A stretch of 7,775 nucleotides of DNA from an uncultured Muribaculaceae bacterium (GTDB lineage Bacteria; Bacteroidota; Bacteroidia; Bacteroidales; Muribaculaceae). Position numbers and translations under genes: made by a program. Below the pieces are notes generated by a model, which saw only the letters and a program-made list of their open reading frames with translations, was not told the origin of the DNA and ran no database searches. How positions within the stretch are numbered: the first letter of the stretch is position 1; every line of letters starts with the position of its first letter. Positions 1-6,153 of the stretch are shown in pieces. The stretch lies in contig CAJLTZ010000097.1 in assembly GCA_905209725.1 (NCBI GenBank), positions 1 to 7,775 of the forward strand, read 5' to 3'.

Positions 1-69
1 CAGCAAAGGTAATCATTGCCGGAAAATATTCCTCGCGGAGTTTGGGACGTTTACTACTACAACTTCTAA
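1..69 (+). other. Possible 3' end of an unidentified plus-strand gene (unassigned)
   Basis: No complete gene is visible here. In plus frame 1 a short open stretch after a TAA at 10-12 reads SLPENIPRGVWDVYYYNF and stops at TAA 67-69, 30 bp before a terminator that also works in the plus direction. This could be the tail of a gene entering from the left, but the in-frame stop at 10-12 means the gene either ends there or is disrupted. The other two plus frames run into or past the terminator stem and are less likely to be coding. The family is not recognised. Only the sequence left of the window could settle it. Confidence 0.2.
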
Positions 70-99
70 AATTGGATTCTCAACACTCCCTCAAGGGAG

Positions 100-135
100 A
101 AAAGGGATGAACCTCATAAAGTTCATCCCTTTTTT
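100..135. terminator. Bidirectional Rho-independent terminator
   Basis: A 13-bp perfect stem (100-112 with 121-133, core GGGATGAAC/GTTCATCCC) encloses an 8-nt loop. It is followed on the plus strand by a run of six T (130-135). On the minus strand the matching A-run gives TTTT just after the stem, so it can end transcription from both sides. It lies 22 bp past the xerD stop at 157 and is the natural end of the minus-strand block. A smaller hairpin, CTCCC-TCAA-GGGAG (86-99), sits directly beside it. Confidence 0.85.
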
Positions 136-156
136 CATCTCTGTTTGTGCGCGGAT

Positions 157-1044
157 TCAACCCTTGTTCCTATAGTGAGGATGGTGGGCGAGGAGTTCGT
201 CGCGGAGACGAGTGCGGTCGAGGTGAATATAGATCTCCGTGGTGGCAATCGACTCGTGGCCGAGCATCTCCTGGATAGCCCTCAGGTTGGCTCCTCCTTC
301 GAGCAGGTGGGTGGCAAAGGAATGCCTCAACGTGTGTGGCGACACCTTTTTCTGCATCCCTGCAGCACGTGACAGGTCGCGGATTATATAGAACACCATC
401 ACCCTTGTCATCGCCGCGCCGCGGCGGTTGAGAAAGAGAATATCTCCATTGCCCGGTTTGATGTTGAGTCGGGCGCGTTGCGGCAGATATTCCTGAATAA
501 GCGACATTGATGCAGGTGAGAGCGGCACAATCCTCTGCTTGCTCCCCTTACCCTCCACGAGCGCGTAGCCCTGCTCCATATCGATGCGCGAGATGCGCAG
601 GTCGGTAAGTTCCGACACGCGCAGTCCGCTGCCATAGAGCGTCTCCACAATGGCCTGGTTGCGCAGGCCCTCCTCCTTTGAGAAATCTATTGCCGCAATC
701 ATTGCGTCGATCTCCTCCACATCGAGCACATCGGGAAGATGGCGGCCGATATTGGGCGACTCAAGTAGCGCCGAGGGGTCGGCGTCAATCACGCGCTCCA
801 TCATCAGATACTTGAAAAATGCGCGCATACCCGAAATCAACCGTGCCTGCGAGCGGGGCGAGATACCCATGTCGCGGAGCATGCAGAGAAACTCGTGCAG
901 GTCGGCCTCCTTCACCTGCTTGATATCCATATCTTTCTCCTCCAGGAATGCGAGCAGATGGCCCACATCCACGGCATAGGCGTCGACGGTGTGCTGCGAA
1001 AGGCCCCGTTCGAGCAGGAGATAACGCATGAAATCATCAATCAT
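157..1044 (-). CDS. xerD: Site-specific tyrosine recombinase XerD
   Basis: This is a XerC/XerD-family tyrosine recombinase that, with a partner, resolves chromosome dimers at dif during division. From ATG 1044 it has 295 residues, the normal family length. The N-terminal SAM-like core-binding domain covers about residues 1-85 and the catalytic domain about 105-285. All catalytic residues are visible: R142 (GLRVSELTDL), K166 (GKGSKQR), H237 and R240 (PHTLRHSFATH), H263 (LGHESI) and nucleophile Y272 (TTEIYIHLD). An in-frame TTG at 1056 would add four residues. The ATG is preferred because the protein then begins MIDDFMRYLLLERGLS, typical of the family. It is the last gene of its block, 21 bp after the preceding stop. 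XerD is preferred over XerC from overall resemblance and from the absence of integron or phage context. No dif site is recognised in the window. Confidence 0.93.
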   Translation of the reverse strand: MIDDFMRYLLLERGLSQHTVDAYAVDVGHLLAFLEEKDMDIKQVKEADLHEFLCMLRDMGISPRSQARLISGMRAFFKYLMMERVIDADPSALLESPNIGRHLPDVLDVEEIDAMIAAIDFSKEEGLRNQAIVETLYGSGLRVSELTDLRISRIDMEQGYALVEGKGSKQRIVPLSPASMSLIQEYLPQRARLNIKPGNGDILFLNRRGAAMTRVMVFYIIRDLSRAAGMQKKVSPHTLRHSFATHLLEGGANLRAIQEMLGHESIATTEIYIHLDRTRLRDELLAHHPHYRNKG

Positions 1045-1065
1045 AGGGGAGTGCAATAGCGAAGA

Positions 1066-1614
1066 TTATATGCAGATAGAGTAGCGGAGTTTCGCCATAT
1101 CGCTGCGGCAGATGGCGAAGATATTATGTTTGCCTTCAAGGAGCAGGCCGGAGGGCATCGCATCGTAAATCTGCTCCACCCACTCGGCCGGGATATTTAA
1201 GATTGCAACCATATTGCCGGGGTGTGCCATATGCATGAGCAGCGAGGGGAGGACGATATGATTGGCATGTGAGCAGATTAGTCGGCAGGAGAGGGCATCG
1301 GAGGGACGTCGGGAAATCCGCATCCGTGAATCGGAAGCCGCGAGGGCAGCGTGATAGGCAGGATGGATGCCAAGGGGGAGAAACACTGAATTGGGCCGGA
1401 GAGCGGCCGTCAGGCGCAGCAGAAGCCGCGCCTGACGTCTCACTTTCCGGTCGGGAAGACCCGGATAGAATGTCTGGTCGATATCCTGATAGCCATACCA
1501 GCCGATCCCTTGCGGGTGCACCACCATCTCCACAAGGGAGAAGGCAAATGGGGAATGCACCCCGTAGCCGCGGGTGTGGCGCCAGCGCCGATAGGTATCA
1601 AAGATACCGCTCAT
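1066..1614 (-). CDS. Small protein related to a Bacteroidetes SAM-methyltransferase family, apparently without the SAM site
   Basis: This 182-residue protein has no assigned function. Its N-terminus (YRRWRHTRGYGVHSPFAF, residues 8-25) carries the GVHSPF signature that I associate with a Bacteroidetes family annotated as class I SAM-dependent methyltransferase. Residues 57-80 (VRRQARLLLRLTAALRPNSV) match the helix leading into the Rossmann strand. Where the glycine-rich ExGxxxG SAM loop should follow, the protein reads FLPLGIHPAYHAALAAS, and no acidic FDFVFIDG-like segment appears later. The C-terminus (WVEQIYDAM...GLLLEGKHNIFAICR) resembles the usual last strands. It is shorter than the roughly 220-260 residues I expect for relatives, so it may be non-catalytic. 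No signal peptide or membrane helix is seen. ATG 1614 is preferred to the in-frame TTG at 1623. It sits between the YfhO gene and xerD. Confidence 0.75.
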   Translation of the reverse strand: MSGIFDTYRRWRHTRGYGVHSPFAFSLVEMVVHPQGIGWYGYQDIDQTFYPGLPDRKVRRQARLLLRLTAALRPNSVFLPLGIHPAYHAALAASDSRMRISRRPSDALSCRLICSHANHIVLPSLLMHMAHPGNMVAILNIPAEWVEQIYDAMPSGLLLEGKHNIFAICRSDMAKLRYSICI

Positions 1615-1633
1615 AATAGCCAAAGTTTAAAAT

Positions 1634-1700
1634 AATTAGACCAATTAGACCAATAAGACCAATAAGACCAATAAGACCAATAAGACTAATTAGACCAATT
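1634..1700. repeat. 9-bp tandem repeat (AATWAGACC), seven copies plus a partial
   Basis: Seven consecutive 9-bp units fill 1634-1696: AATTAGACC twice, AATAAGACC three times, AATAAGACT once, AATTAGACC once. A partial AATT (1697-1700) runs into the stop codon of the YfhO gene. Two unit variants alternate by one base (T or A at position 4). The array is the whole intergenic space between the YfhO gene and the small gene starting at 1614. No open frame uses it. It may be a simple minisatellite that grew by slippage. Confidence 0.95.
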
Positions 1701-4164
1701 AAGATTGTTTGTCCTTCCTGAATAGCGGCTTGAACACTTTCAATATCCAGAAAGCAATCGCAGCCACAAGAAGCACATAGATTACAATCACGCTTGCTAC
1801 GGCCATGCGATTGGTGACGCGCAGCGATTGCGGATCGAAGGTGAACACAATCTGATGTTCCCCCGGACCGATGCGCAGTGCGCGGAGCACATAGTTGGCG
1901 CGACCGATTTCGGCGGGTTTGCCGTCGATCTCAGCCTGCCAGCCCCACGGGAAGTAAATCTCGCTGAATATAGCCACGCCACCCTTCTGCGAACGAGCCT
2001 TATATGTAAGGCGGTTGGGCGCATAGGAAGTCTCGTAGATGGTATCGCCGGGCTGAACGGGTGAGGCAGCGCCGAGGACAGTCTTGAACCTGGCGTCGGC
2101 CACAGCCGTTGTGCGCGTGTCGAGCGAGTCGAGGGCAGACATCTCTTGGTCGGCATTGGCCACATAATCGAGTTTCGACACCCACCATGCATTGCCAAGA
2201 GCCTCGGGATTGATCTGATACTCGTTGCCGTTGAGGATATACTTGGCATTGAGCATATTGATCACACCGATATTGTTCTTGTAGATCTGATGTTCGAGGA
2301 GGTCGTTGTAGCGGGTGAGTTTGGCGGCATGATATCCTCCGATAGTCTTGTGGAAATAGGAGGAACGGGCCTCGCCCATACCTGCCACGTCGAGCACTCG
2401 ATAGTTGGTGGTATCCTTCAGGATAGCGCGGTCGGCATCGGTCATCTTGAACGCCACGGCATTCTCCTGGGGCTCGGTGAAGTTCTCGGTGTTCACGTAG
2501 CGCTTGTTGACCGTGAAGAGGTCGAGAAGCACGATGGCGGTGAGCGTGCAGGAGAAGATTATCTTGTTGTTGAGTTTACCCTTGAGGTAGAGCCATACTA
2601 CAGCGGCGCCGCAGAGGATGAAGAGGAGTGAGCGGAGCGAATCTCCGGACACAAGGGAGAGACGGGTCTGTCGGATGGCGTCTACGATATTATAATATGC
2701 GGGATTGGCGAATGCTCCGGCCTCGGTGAGCTGCTGGATCTCCTGCTGGCTGAAGGGGTCGCCGAAAATCGAGGGCCAAATCCAGCCGAGGAGGCATATG
2801 AAGGCGCCTGCGCCGAACACGATATATCCTGTCCATGGATTCTTGCGGAATTCGTCGGGATTATTGCAGAGCTGTGCCAGGCAGTAGGCTGCGAGAAGCG
2901 GCACGCAGAATTCCACCACCACCAGGATGCTCGACACGGCGCGGAACTTATTGTATCCCGGGAATGAGTCGATGAAGAAATTGGTGAGGGCGGGGAAGTT
3001 GTGGCCCCAGCTCAGGAGGATGGCAAGCACAGAGACGGCGAACAGCGCCCATTTCATCGGAGTGCGGACCATAAAGAGCGCCCAGATGGCGAGCAGGAGC
3101 ACGAATGCGCCCACATATACGGGACCATTGGTCATCGGCTGGTCGCCGAAATATTGCGGGAACTGGAAGAGGAACTGCTGCTCCTCGGGGGAGAGGTTGA
3201 GCTCGTTCACCTTATCGGTTTCGCCCAGGGATTTGAGGGTGGTCTGTCCGGCCACGGGCTGGATGGTGCTTCCTCCCTTCACATTGGGGATAATCAGGGA
3301 GAAGGTCTCGTCGATGCCGTAGCTCCAGGCGGTGATGGCCTCGCGGTCCATACCTCCTGCCTGCGGAGTGCCGGCGGGCGGGGTGAGTTCAGTGGCACGG
3401 CCGCGCACGGTCTCCTTCGAATATTCATAAGTGTTATAGAGGGAAGCCGAGTTGGCTGCTACAGCCAAGATTCCGCCACCTAATATGCAGGCTGTGGCAA
3501 TCCACCAATCCTTCATCTCGTGGTTGCGGATGGCGTTCACGAGCCATGCGATCACCATAGCGAGCACCACGAAGAGGAAATAATATGTCATCTGCGGGTG
3601 GTTGCTCTGGAGCTGCAGTGCGCCGAAGAGGGCGGTGAGGGCGATGCCGGGAAGCCAGCGGCGACGGTAGCAGAGGGCGATGCCGCCGATTGTGGGCGGG
3701 ATATAGGCCAATGTCACGAATTTCCAGATATGTCCGGCGCCGATGAGGATGATGAAATAGGTGGAGAATCCCCAAGCCACGGCCGCGAAAAGCGACTCCT
3801 GCCATTTGAACTTCATGCACATGCACATGATGAACATGCCGAACATCATGGCGAAGAGCAGGCCGGCGGGATTCGGCAGCCAGAGCATCATGGCGTTGCC
3901 CAGCCAGGCAAGGAGCGAGTTGGCCGGGTAGGAGGGGGCTATCTGGAATGTGGGCATGCCGCCGAAGAGGGCATCGGTCCAGCGTGTGGTTTCGCCGGTG
4001 GCCTCATGGAATGCGGCCGCCTCCTGGCCGTTGGCCACGCCCTGCATAGTGTCGTGCTGCTGGAGCACTCTTCCCTCCATTGCGTCGGGGAAGAAAAAAA
4101 GAAAGGCCACGAGGGCGAGAACCGCCGTGGCCAATATGAAATAAAGATATTTCTTGTCTCTCAT
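1699..4164 (-). CDS. YfhO-family polytopic membrane protein, probable GT-C-type glycosyltransferase
   Basis: This 821-residue membrane protein matches the YfhO family (Pfam PF09586 by recognition). In Firmicutes, YfhO-type proteins transfer sugars from lipid-linked donors to cell-envelope polymers; the Bacteroidales substrate is unknown. Transmembrane helix 1 spans about 6-26. A periplasmic loop with H37-D38 follows, in the place where GT-C enzymes carry their catalytic acid. Many more helices run to about residue 555, with the landmarks GHIWKF (144-149) and SNHPQMTYY (187-195). A soluble C-terminal region of about 230 residues ends in a beta domain with FPWGWQAEIDGKPAEI. A final helix at about 787-808 precedes a basic cytoplasmic tail. 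The helix at 104-119 is unusually rich in Met and Cys. ATG 4164 lies 9 bp after the lrp stop, so the two are probably co-transcribed. No CsbB- or GtcA-like partner is in the window. Confidence 0.88.
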   Translation of the reverse strand: MRDKKYLYFILATAVLALVAFLFFFPDAMEGRVLQQHDTMQGVANGQEAAAFHEATGETTRWTDALFGGMPTFQIAPSYPANSLLAWLGNAMMLWLPNPAGLLFAMMFGMFIMCMCMKFKWQESLFAAVAWGFSTYFIILIGAGHIWKFVTLAYIPPTIGGIALCYRRRWLPGIALTALFGALQLQSNHPQMTYYFLFVVLAMVIAWLVNAIRNHEMKDWWIATACILGGGILAVAANSASLYNTYEYSKETVRGRATELTPPAGTPQAGGMDREAITAWSYGIDETFSLIIPNVKGGSTIQPVAGQTTLKSLGETDKVNELNLSPEEQQFLFQFPQYFGDQPMTNGPVYVGAFVLLLAIWALFMVRTPMKWALFAVSVLAILLSWGHNFPALTNFFIDSFPGYNKFRAVSSILVVVEFCVPLLAAYCLAQLCNNPDEFRKNPWTGYIVFGAGAFICLLGWIWPSIFGDPFSQQEIQQLTEAGAFANPAYYNIVDAIRQTRLSLVSGDSLRSLLFILCGAAVVWLYLKGKLNNKIIFSCTLTAIVLLDLFTVNKRYVNTENFTEPQENAVAFKMTDADRAILKDTTNYRVLDVAGMGEARSSYFHKTIGGYHAAKLTRYNDLLEHQIYKNNIGVINMLNAKYILNGNEYQINPEALGNAWWVSKLDYVANADQEMSALDSLDTRTTAVADARFKTVLGAASPVQPGDTIYETSYAPNRLTYKARSQKGGVAIFSEIYFPWGWQAEIDGKPAEIGRANYVLRALRIGPGEHQIVFTFDPQSLRVTNRMAVASVIVIYVLLVAAIAFWILKVFKPLFRKDKQS

Positions 4165-4173
4165 ATCATGAAA

Positions 4174-4665
4174 TTACATTTTTTTGCCGCGAGTCTTGGG
4201 CTTGTCCACCATCTCGAGATGAATTGGACGGCGGAAAGTTTCCTCGAGGGAGATGAGGGTCTCGGTGTCGGTGACGCCGGGGATGTTCTGAATCTTGTCG
4301 TTCAGAAGAGTCATCAGGTGGTTGTTATCGCTTACGTAAGCCTTGATGAGCATTCCGTAAGGGCCGGTGGTGAAATAGCATTCCACGATTTCGGGAATGT
4401 TCTTCATCTGCTCGGCAACTTCGCGATACATCGAGCCCTTTTCAAGGCGAACGCCGACGAAAGTGCAGGTATTGAATCCGAGACGGGCAGCGCTTACGTT
4501 ATAGCCCGAACCGATGATGACCTTAGTTTCGATAAGGCGCTGGATGCGCTGATGGATCGCTGCGCGAGATACTCCGCACTGGGCGGCTACGTCTTTGGAT
4601 GCGATGCGCGCATTGCCCATAATGATGTTCAGAATCTTTCTGTCAAGGTTGTCAATCTTCTCCAT
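4174..4665 (-). CDS. Lrp/AsnC-family transcriptional regulator
   Basis: This is a 163-residue Lrp/AsnC (feast/famine) regulator, expected to form dimers or octamers that sense a small molecule, often an amino acid. The N-terminal winged helix-turn-helix covers about residues 4-60 (LDRKILNIIMGNARIASKDVA, then CGVSRAAIHQRIQRLIE with the recognition helix near 33-44). The RAM effector domain covers about 66-142 (VECYFTTGPYGMLIKAYVSDN, then IPGVTDTETLISLEE). In the effector loop the family usually has GxYD; here it is G101-P-Y-G104, so the acidic residue is missing. A basic tail (KPKTRGKKM) ends the protein. It is first in its block, behind a promoter at 4775-4806 and a structured leader, and is followed after 9 bp by the YfhO gene. 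Autoregulation is common in the family and possible here. The target genes cannot be told from sequence. Confidence 0.93.
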   Translation of the reverse strand: MEKIDNLDRKILNIIMGNARIASKDVAAQCGVSRAAIHQRIQRLIETKVIIGSGYNVSAARLGFNTCTFVGVRLEKGSMYREVAEQMKNIPEIVECYFTTGPYGMLIKAYVSDNNHLMTLLNDKIQNIPGVTDTETLISLEETFRRPIHLEMVDKPKTRGKKM

Positions 4666-4689
4666 TGGATGTTAATGTCTATAAACTTG

Positions 4690-4752
4690 CCGCCTCGTCG
4701 GCGGTTTTGATAATTTTTATAGTGGCTTCGCTCCTTTGCGGGGCTAAGCCGC
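4690..4752 (-). promoter_or_regulatory. Hairpin-rich 5' leader of the lrp block
   Basis: Two inverted repeats lie in the roughly 100-nt untranslated leader predicted between the promoter and the lrp start. The first is CCGCC (4690-4694) and GGCGG (4700-4704), with a 5-nt loop. The second pairs 4722-4728 with 4746-4752 (7 bp, one G-U) and has an inner CGC/GCG stem (4729-4731 with 4738-4740). No U-tract follows either hairpin in the minus direction, so neither is an obvious attenuator. Read on the plus strand, the first is followed by TTTT and might weakly stop antisense transcripts. I recognise no known riboswitch. Confidence 0.45.
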
Positions 4753-4774
4753 AGTAGTTAACGCGAATTTGGAG

Positions 4775-4806
4775 CAAAGTTAAAACAAATCCTTGATAAA
4801 ATCAAT
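4775..4806 (-). promoter_or_regulatory. Bacteroidetes-type promoter of the lrp block
   Basis: On the minus strand TAACTTTG (4782-4775) is a full match to the Bacteroidetes -7 consensus TAnnTTTG. Exactly 20 bp upstream stands ATTG (4806-4803), a three-of-four match to the -33 TTTG. The predicted start of transcription is near 4768, giving a leader of about 100 nt before the lrp ATG at 4665. The placement in the longest intergenic gap of the window supports it. Confidence 0.65.
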
Positions 4807-4824
4807 GAAGCGAGGGCGAAAAAT

Positions 4825-4851
4825 GTGTCAAAAGTGTGATAATTGTTAAAA
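4825..4851. repeat. Three imperfect 9-bp direct repeats upstream of the lrp promoter
   Basis: GTGTCAAAA (4825-4833), GTGTGATAA (4834-4842) and TTGTTAAAA (4843-4851) stand head to tail. The second and third each match the first at seven of nine bases. The array begins 19 bp upstream of the predicted -33 element at 4803-4806, a position suited to a regulator-binding site. Lrp itself is one candidate, but the AT-rich context could produce such similarity by chance. Confidence 0.35.
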
Positions 4852-4883
4852 ATTCCGTATTTTTGGCCTATATCTGCGGAACT
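4848..4883 (-). terminator. Weak terminator candidate after the ABC permease gene
   Basis: On the minus strand AGTTCCG (4883-4877) can pair with CGGAATT (4857-4851; one G-T wobble) across a 19-nt loop, and TTTTT (4852-4848) partly overlaps the end of the stem. It lies about 55 bp past the permease stop at 4936 and upstream of the lrp promoter, where a terminator would be expected. The stem is short and the loop long, so termination would be inefficient at best. Confidence 0.3.
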
Positions 4884-4935
4884 TACCCCTGATTTTAACA
4901 TTTTTTATAAGAATATTTGACGGGCATTTTGCTTT

Positions 4936-6153
4936 TTAGCGGGCGATGCGCTGGCGGGCGAAGCGCGAGGTGATGGCCGCTGCCGCAAGCGTGACTGCCG
5001 CTACGGGAAGCAATGTGACGAATACGTCAGAGAGGTGCAACTCCACCGGATAGGCCCTGACAATTGCATCGGCGCCGGCCGCAATGGTGATGAACCCGAA
5101 CTGCTGCTGCAACAGGCAGAGCACCACACCAAGCAAAATGCCGGCGATGCCTCCGATTAGTCCCACATAGATGCTTTCCCAGAAGAACACGGAGCCGATT
5201 TTCCGCTTCGGCATTCCAAGAGCCGAGAGAGTGCCCAAGGCCTTGTCTTTTTCAAGCACAAGCATCGAAAGCGAGGATATCACATTGAAGCTCGCAATCA
5301 CCAAAATGAAGAAAAGGAGCAGAAACGACACCCACTTCTCAATGGAGATCATCCTGAAGTTCATCTCCTGCTGGCGCAGGCGGTCCTTGGCGATGAATCC
5401 GGGTCCGAATTCTTTGGCGAGTCGTTCGGCGAGTTGTGCCGGGTCAGTTCCTTTTTTTGCAGAAATCTCTATTGCGGAGGCTTCCGTGTCGTATTGCAGG
5501 AGCGCGCGGGCGGTGGCGATGTCAGTTATCACGCCATTTTCGTCATATTCCTGCTGGTCGGCGCGATATACTCCGGTCACAGCCACAGAGTCGGAGATGA
5601 AACTCGCGGCCGGATTGGCCATATTGACTCCCCCGGTGCGCTTCGGCGTAAAGAGCATAAGATCTCTCTCGGGGATGGCGCCCAACTGTGATGCAGTGCC
5701 GATGGCCACGGCGGCCTCGCGTGGCTCACGGATATAGCGCCCGGTGGCGGTGTCTATAACCTGACGGATGCCGGTAACCTTCCCGAACGCTTCCGGGTCG
5801 ACACCTTTAAGCGTGACAGGCATCTCGCGGGAATTGCAGATGGCCAAGGCATTGTCGGTGAGTGTCGCCGTGGCAAGGGCTACGCCTTTCACCTTCGCCG
5901 CACGTGAGGCCACGCTGTCGGCATTAGCAAATACCTTCCCCTCGGCCGGCACGAGAATCACATCGGGCTGCATCGACGAGAGCCGCCCCGAGATTGTGGC
6001 CCTGAATCCATTGAACACTGAGAGCACACAGATGATGGCGGCAGTGGCGACTGCCATACCGCACACCGAAACCGCCGAGATTGTGGCCACGGCGGAATGC
6101 GATTTTTTAGATTTCAGAAACCGCCAGGCTATGGCGGCAGAAAGAGTGTTCAT
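4936..6153 (-). CDS. ABC transporter permease, LolC/LolE/FtsX-type
   Basis: This is a 405-residue inner-membrane permease of the MacB/LolCDE type, the kind that powers release of lipoproteins or export of molecules from the periplasmic face. Its layout is the family norm: helix 1 at about 21-46, a large periplasmic MacB-like core domain (about 50-265), then the FtsX domain with three helices at about 274-298, 321-347 and 376-396. The stretch after helix 2 (EKDKALGTLSALGMPKRKIG, 301-320) is the expected cytoplasmic coupling helix that contacts the ATPase. No ATPase gene is in the window, so the partner must be encoded elsewhere. The ATG shares one base with the rbfA stop (TAATG), suggesting translational coupling. 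LolC/LolE-like is a family-level call; the cargo is not shown by sequence. It is the last gene of its block. Confidence 0.9.
   Translation of the reverse strand: MNTLSAAIAWRFLKSKKSHSAVATISAVSVCGMAVATAAIICVLSVFNGFRATISGRLSSMQPDVILVPAEGKVFANADSVASRAAKVKGVALATATLTDNALAICNSREMPVTLKGVDPEAFGKVTGIRQVIDTATGRYIREPREAAVAIGTASQLGAIPERDLMLFTPKRTGGVNMANPAASFISDSVAVTGVYRADQQEYDENGVITDIATARALLQYDTEASAIEISAKKGTDPAQLAERLAKEFGPGFIAKDRLRQQEMNFRMISIEKWVSFLLLFFILVIASFNVISSLSMLVLEKDKALGTLSALGMPKRKIGSVFFWESIYVGLIGGIAGILLGVVLCLLQQQFGFITIAAGADAIVRAYPVELHLSDVFVTLLPVAAVTLAAAAITSRFARQRIAR

Noticed and set aside
157..1044. The tyrosine recombinase considered as an integrase of a mobile element
   Set aside because: Its length and sequence fit chromosomal XerD, and there are no attachment-site repeats, tRNA gene, excisionase or mobilisation genes nearby.
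1634..1700. The repeat array considered as a CRISPR array or iteron origin
   Set aside because: The units are 9 bp with no spacers, there are no cas or replication genes nearby, and it sits inside a gene block. A minisatellite is the simpler reading.
2146..2631. A 161-codon plus-strand open frame rich in Val, Ile and Gly
   Set aside because: It lies wholly inside the YfhO gene on the opposite strand, and its composition mirrors that gene's codons. No domain is recognisable.
3520..4710. A 396-codon plus-strand open frame antisense to lrp and the start of the YfhO gene
   Set aside because: It spans two well-supported minus-strand genes and their junction. Its protein is His/Glu/Gly-rich without a recognisable domain, as expected for a mirror frame of codon-biased GC-rich genes.
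4858..4865. TATTTTTG on the plus strand, a perfect -7 element match
   Set aside because: No TTTG-like element stands at the proper distance upstream and no plus-strand gene follows. AT-rich intergenic DNA produces such matches by chance.
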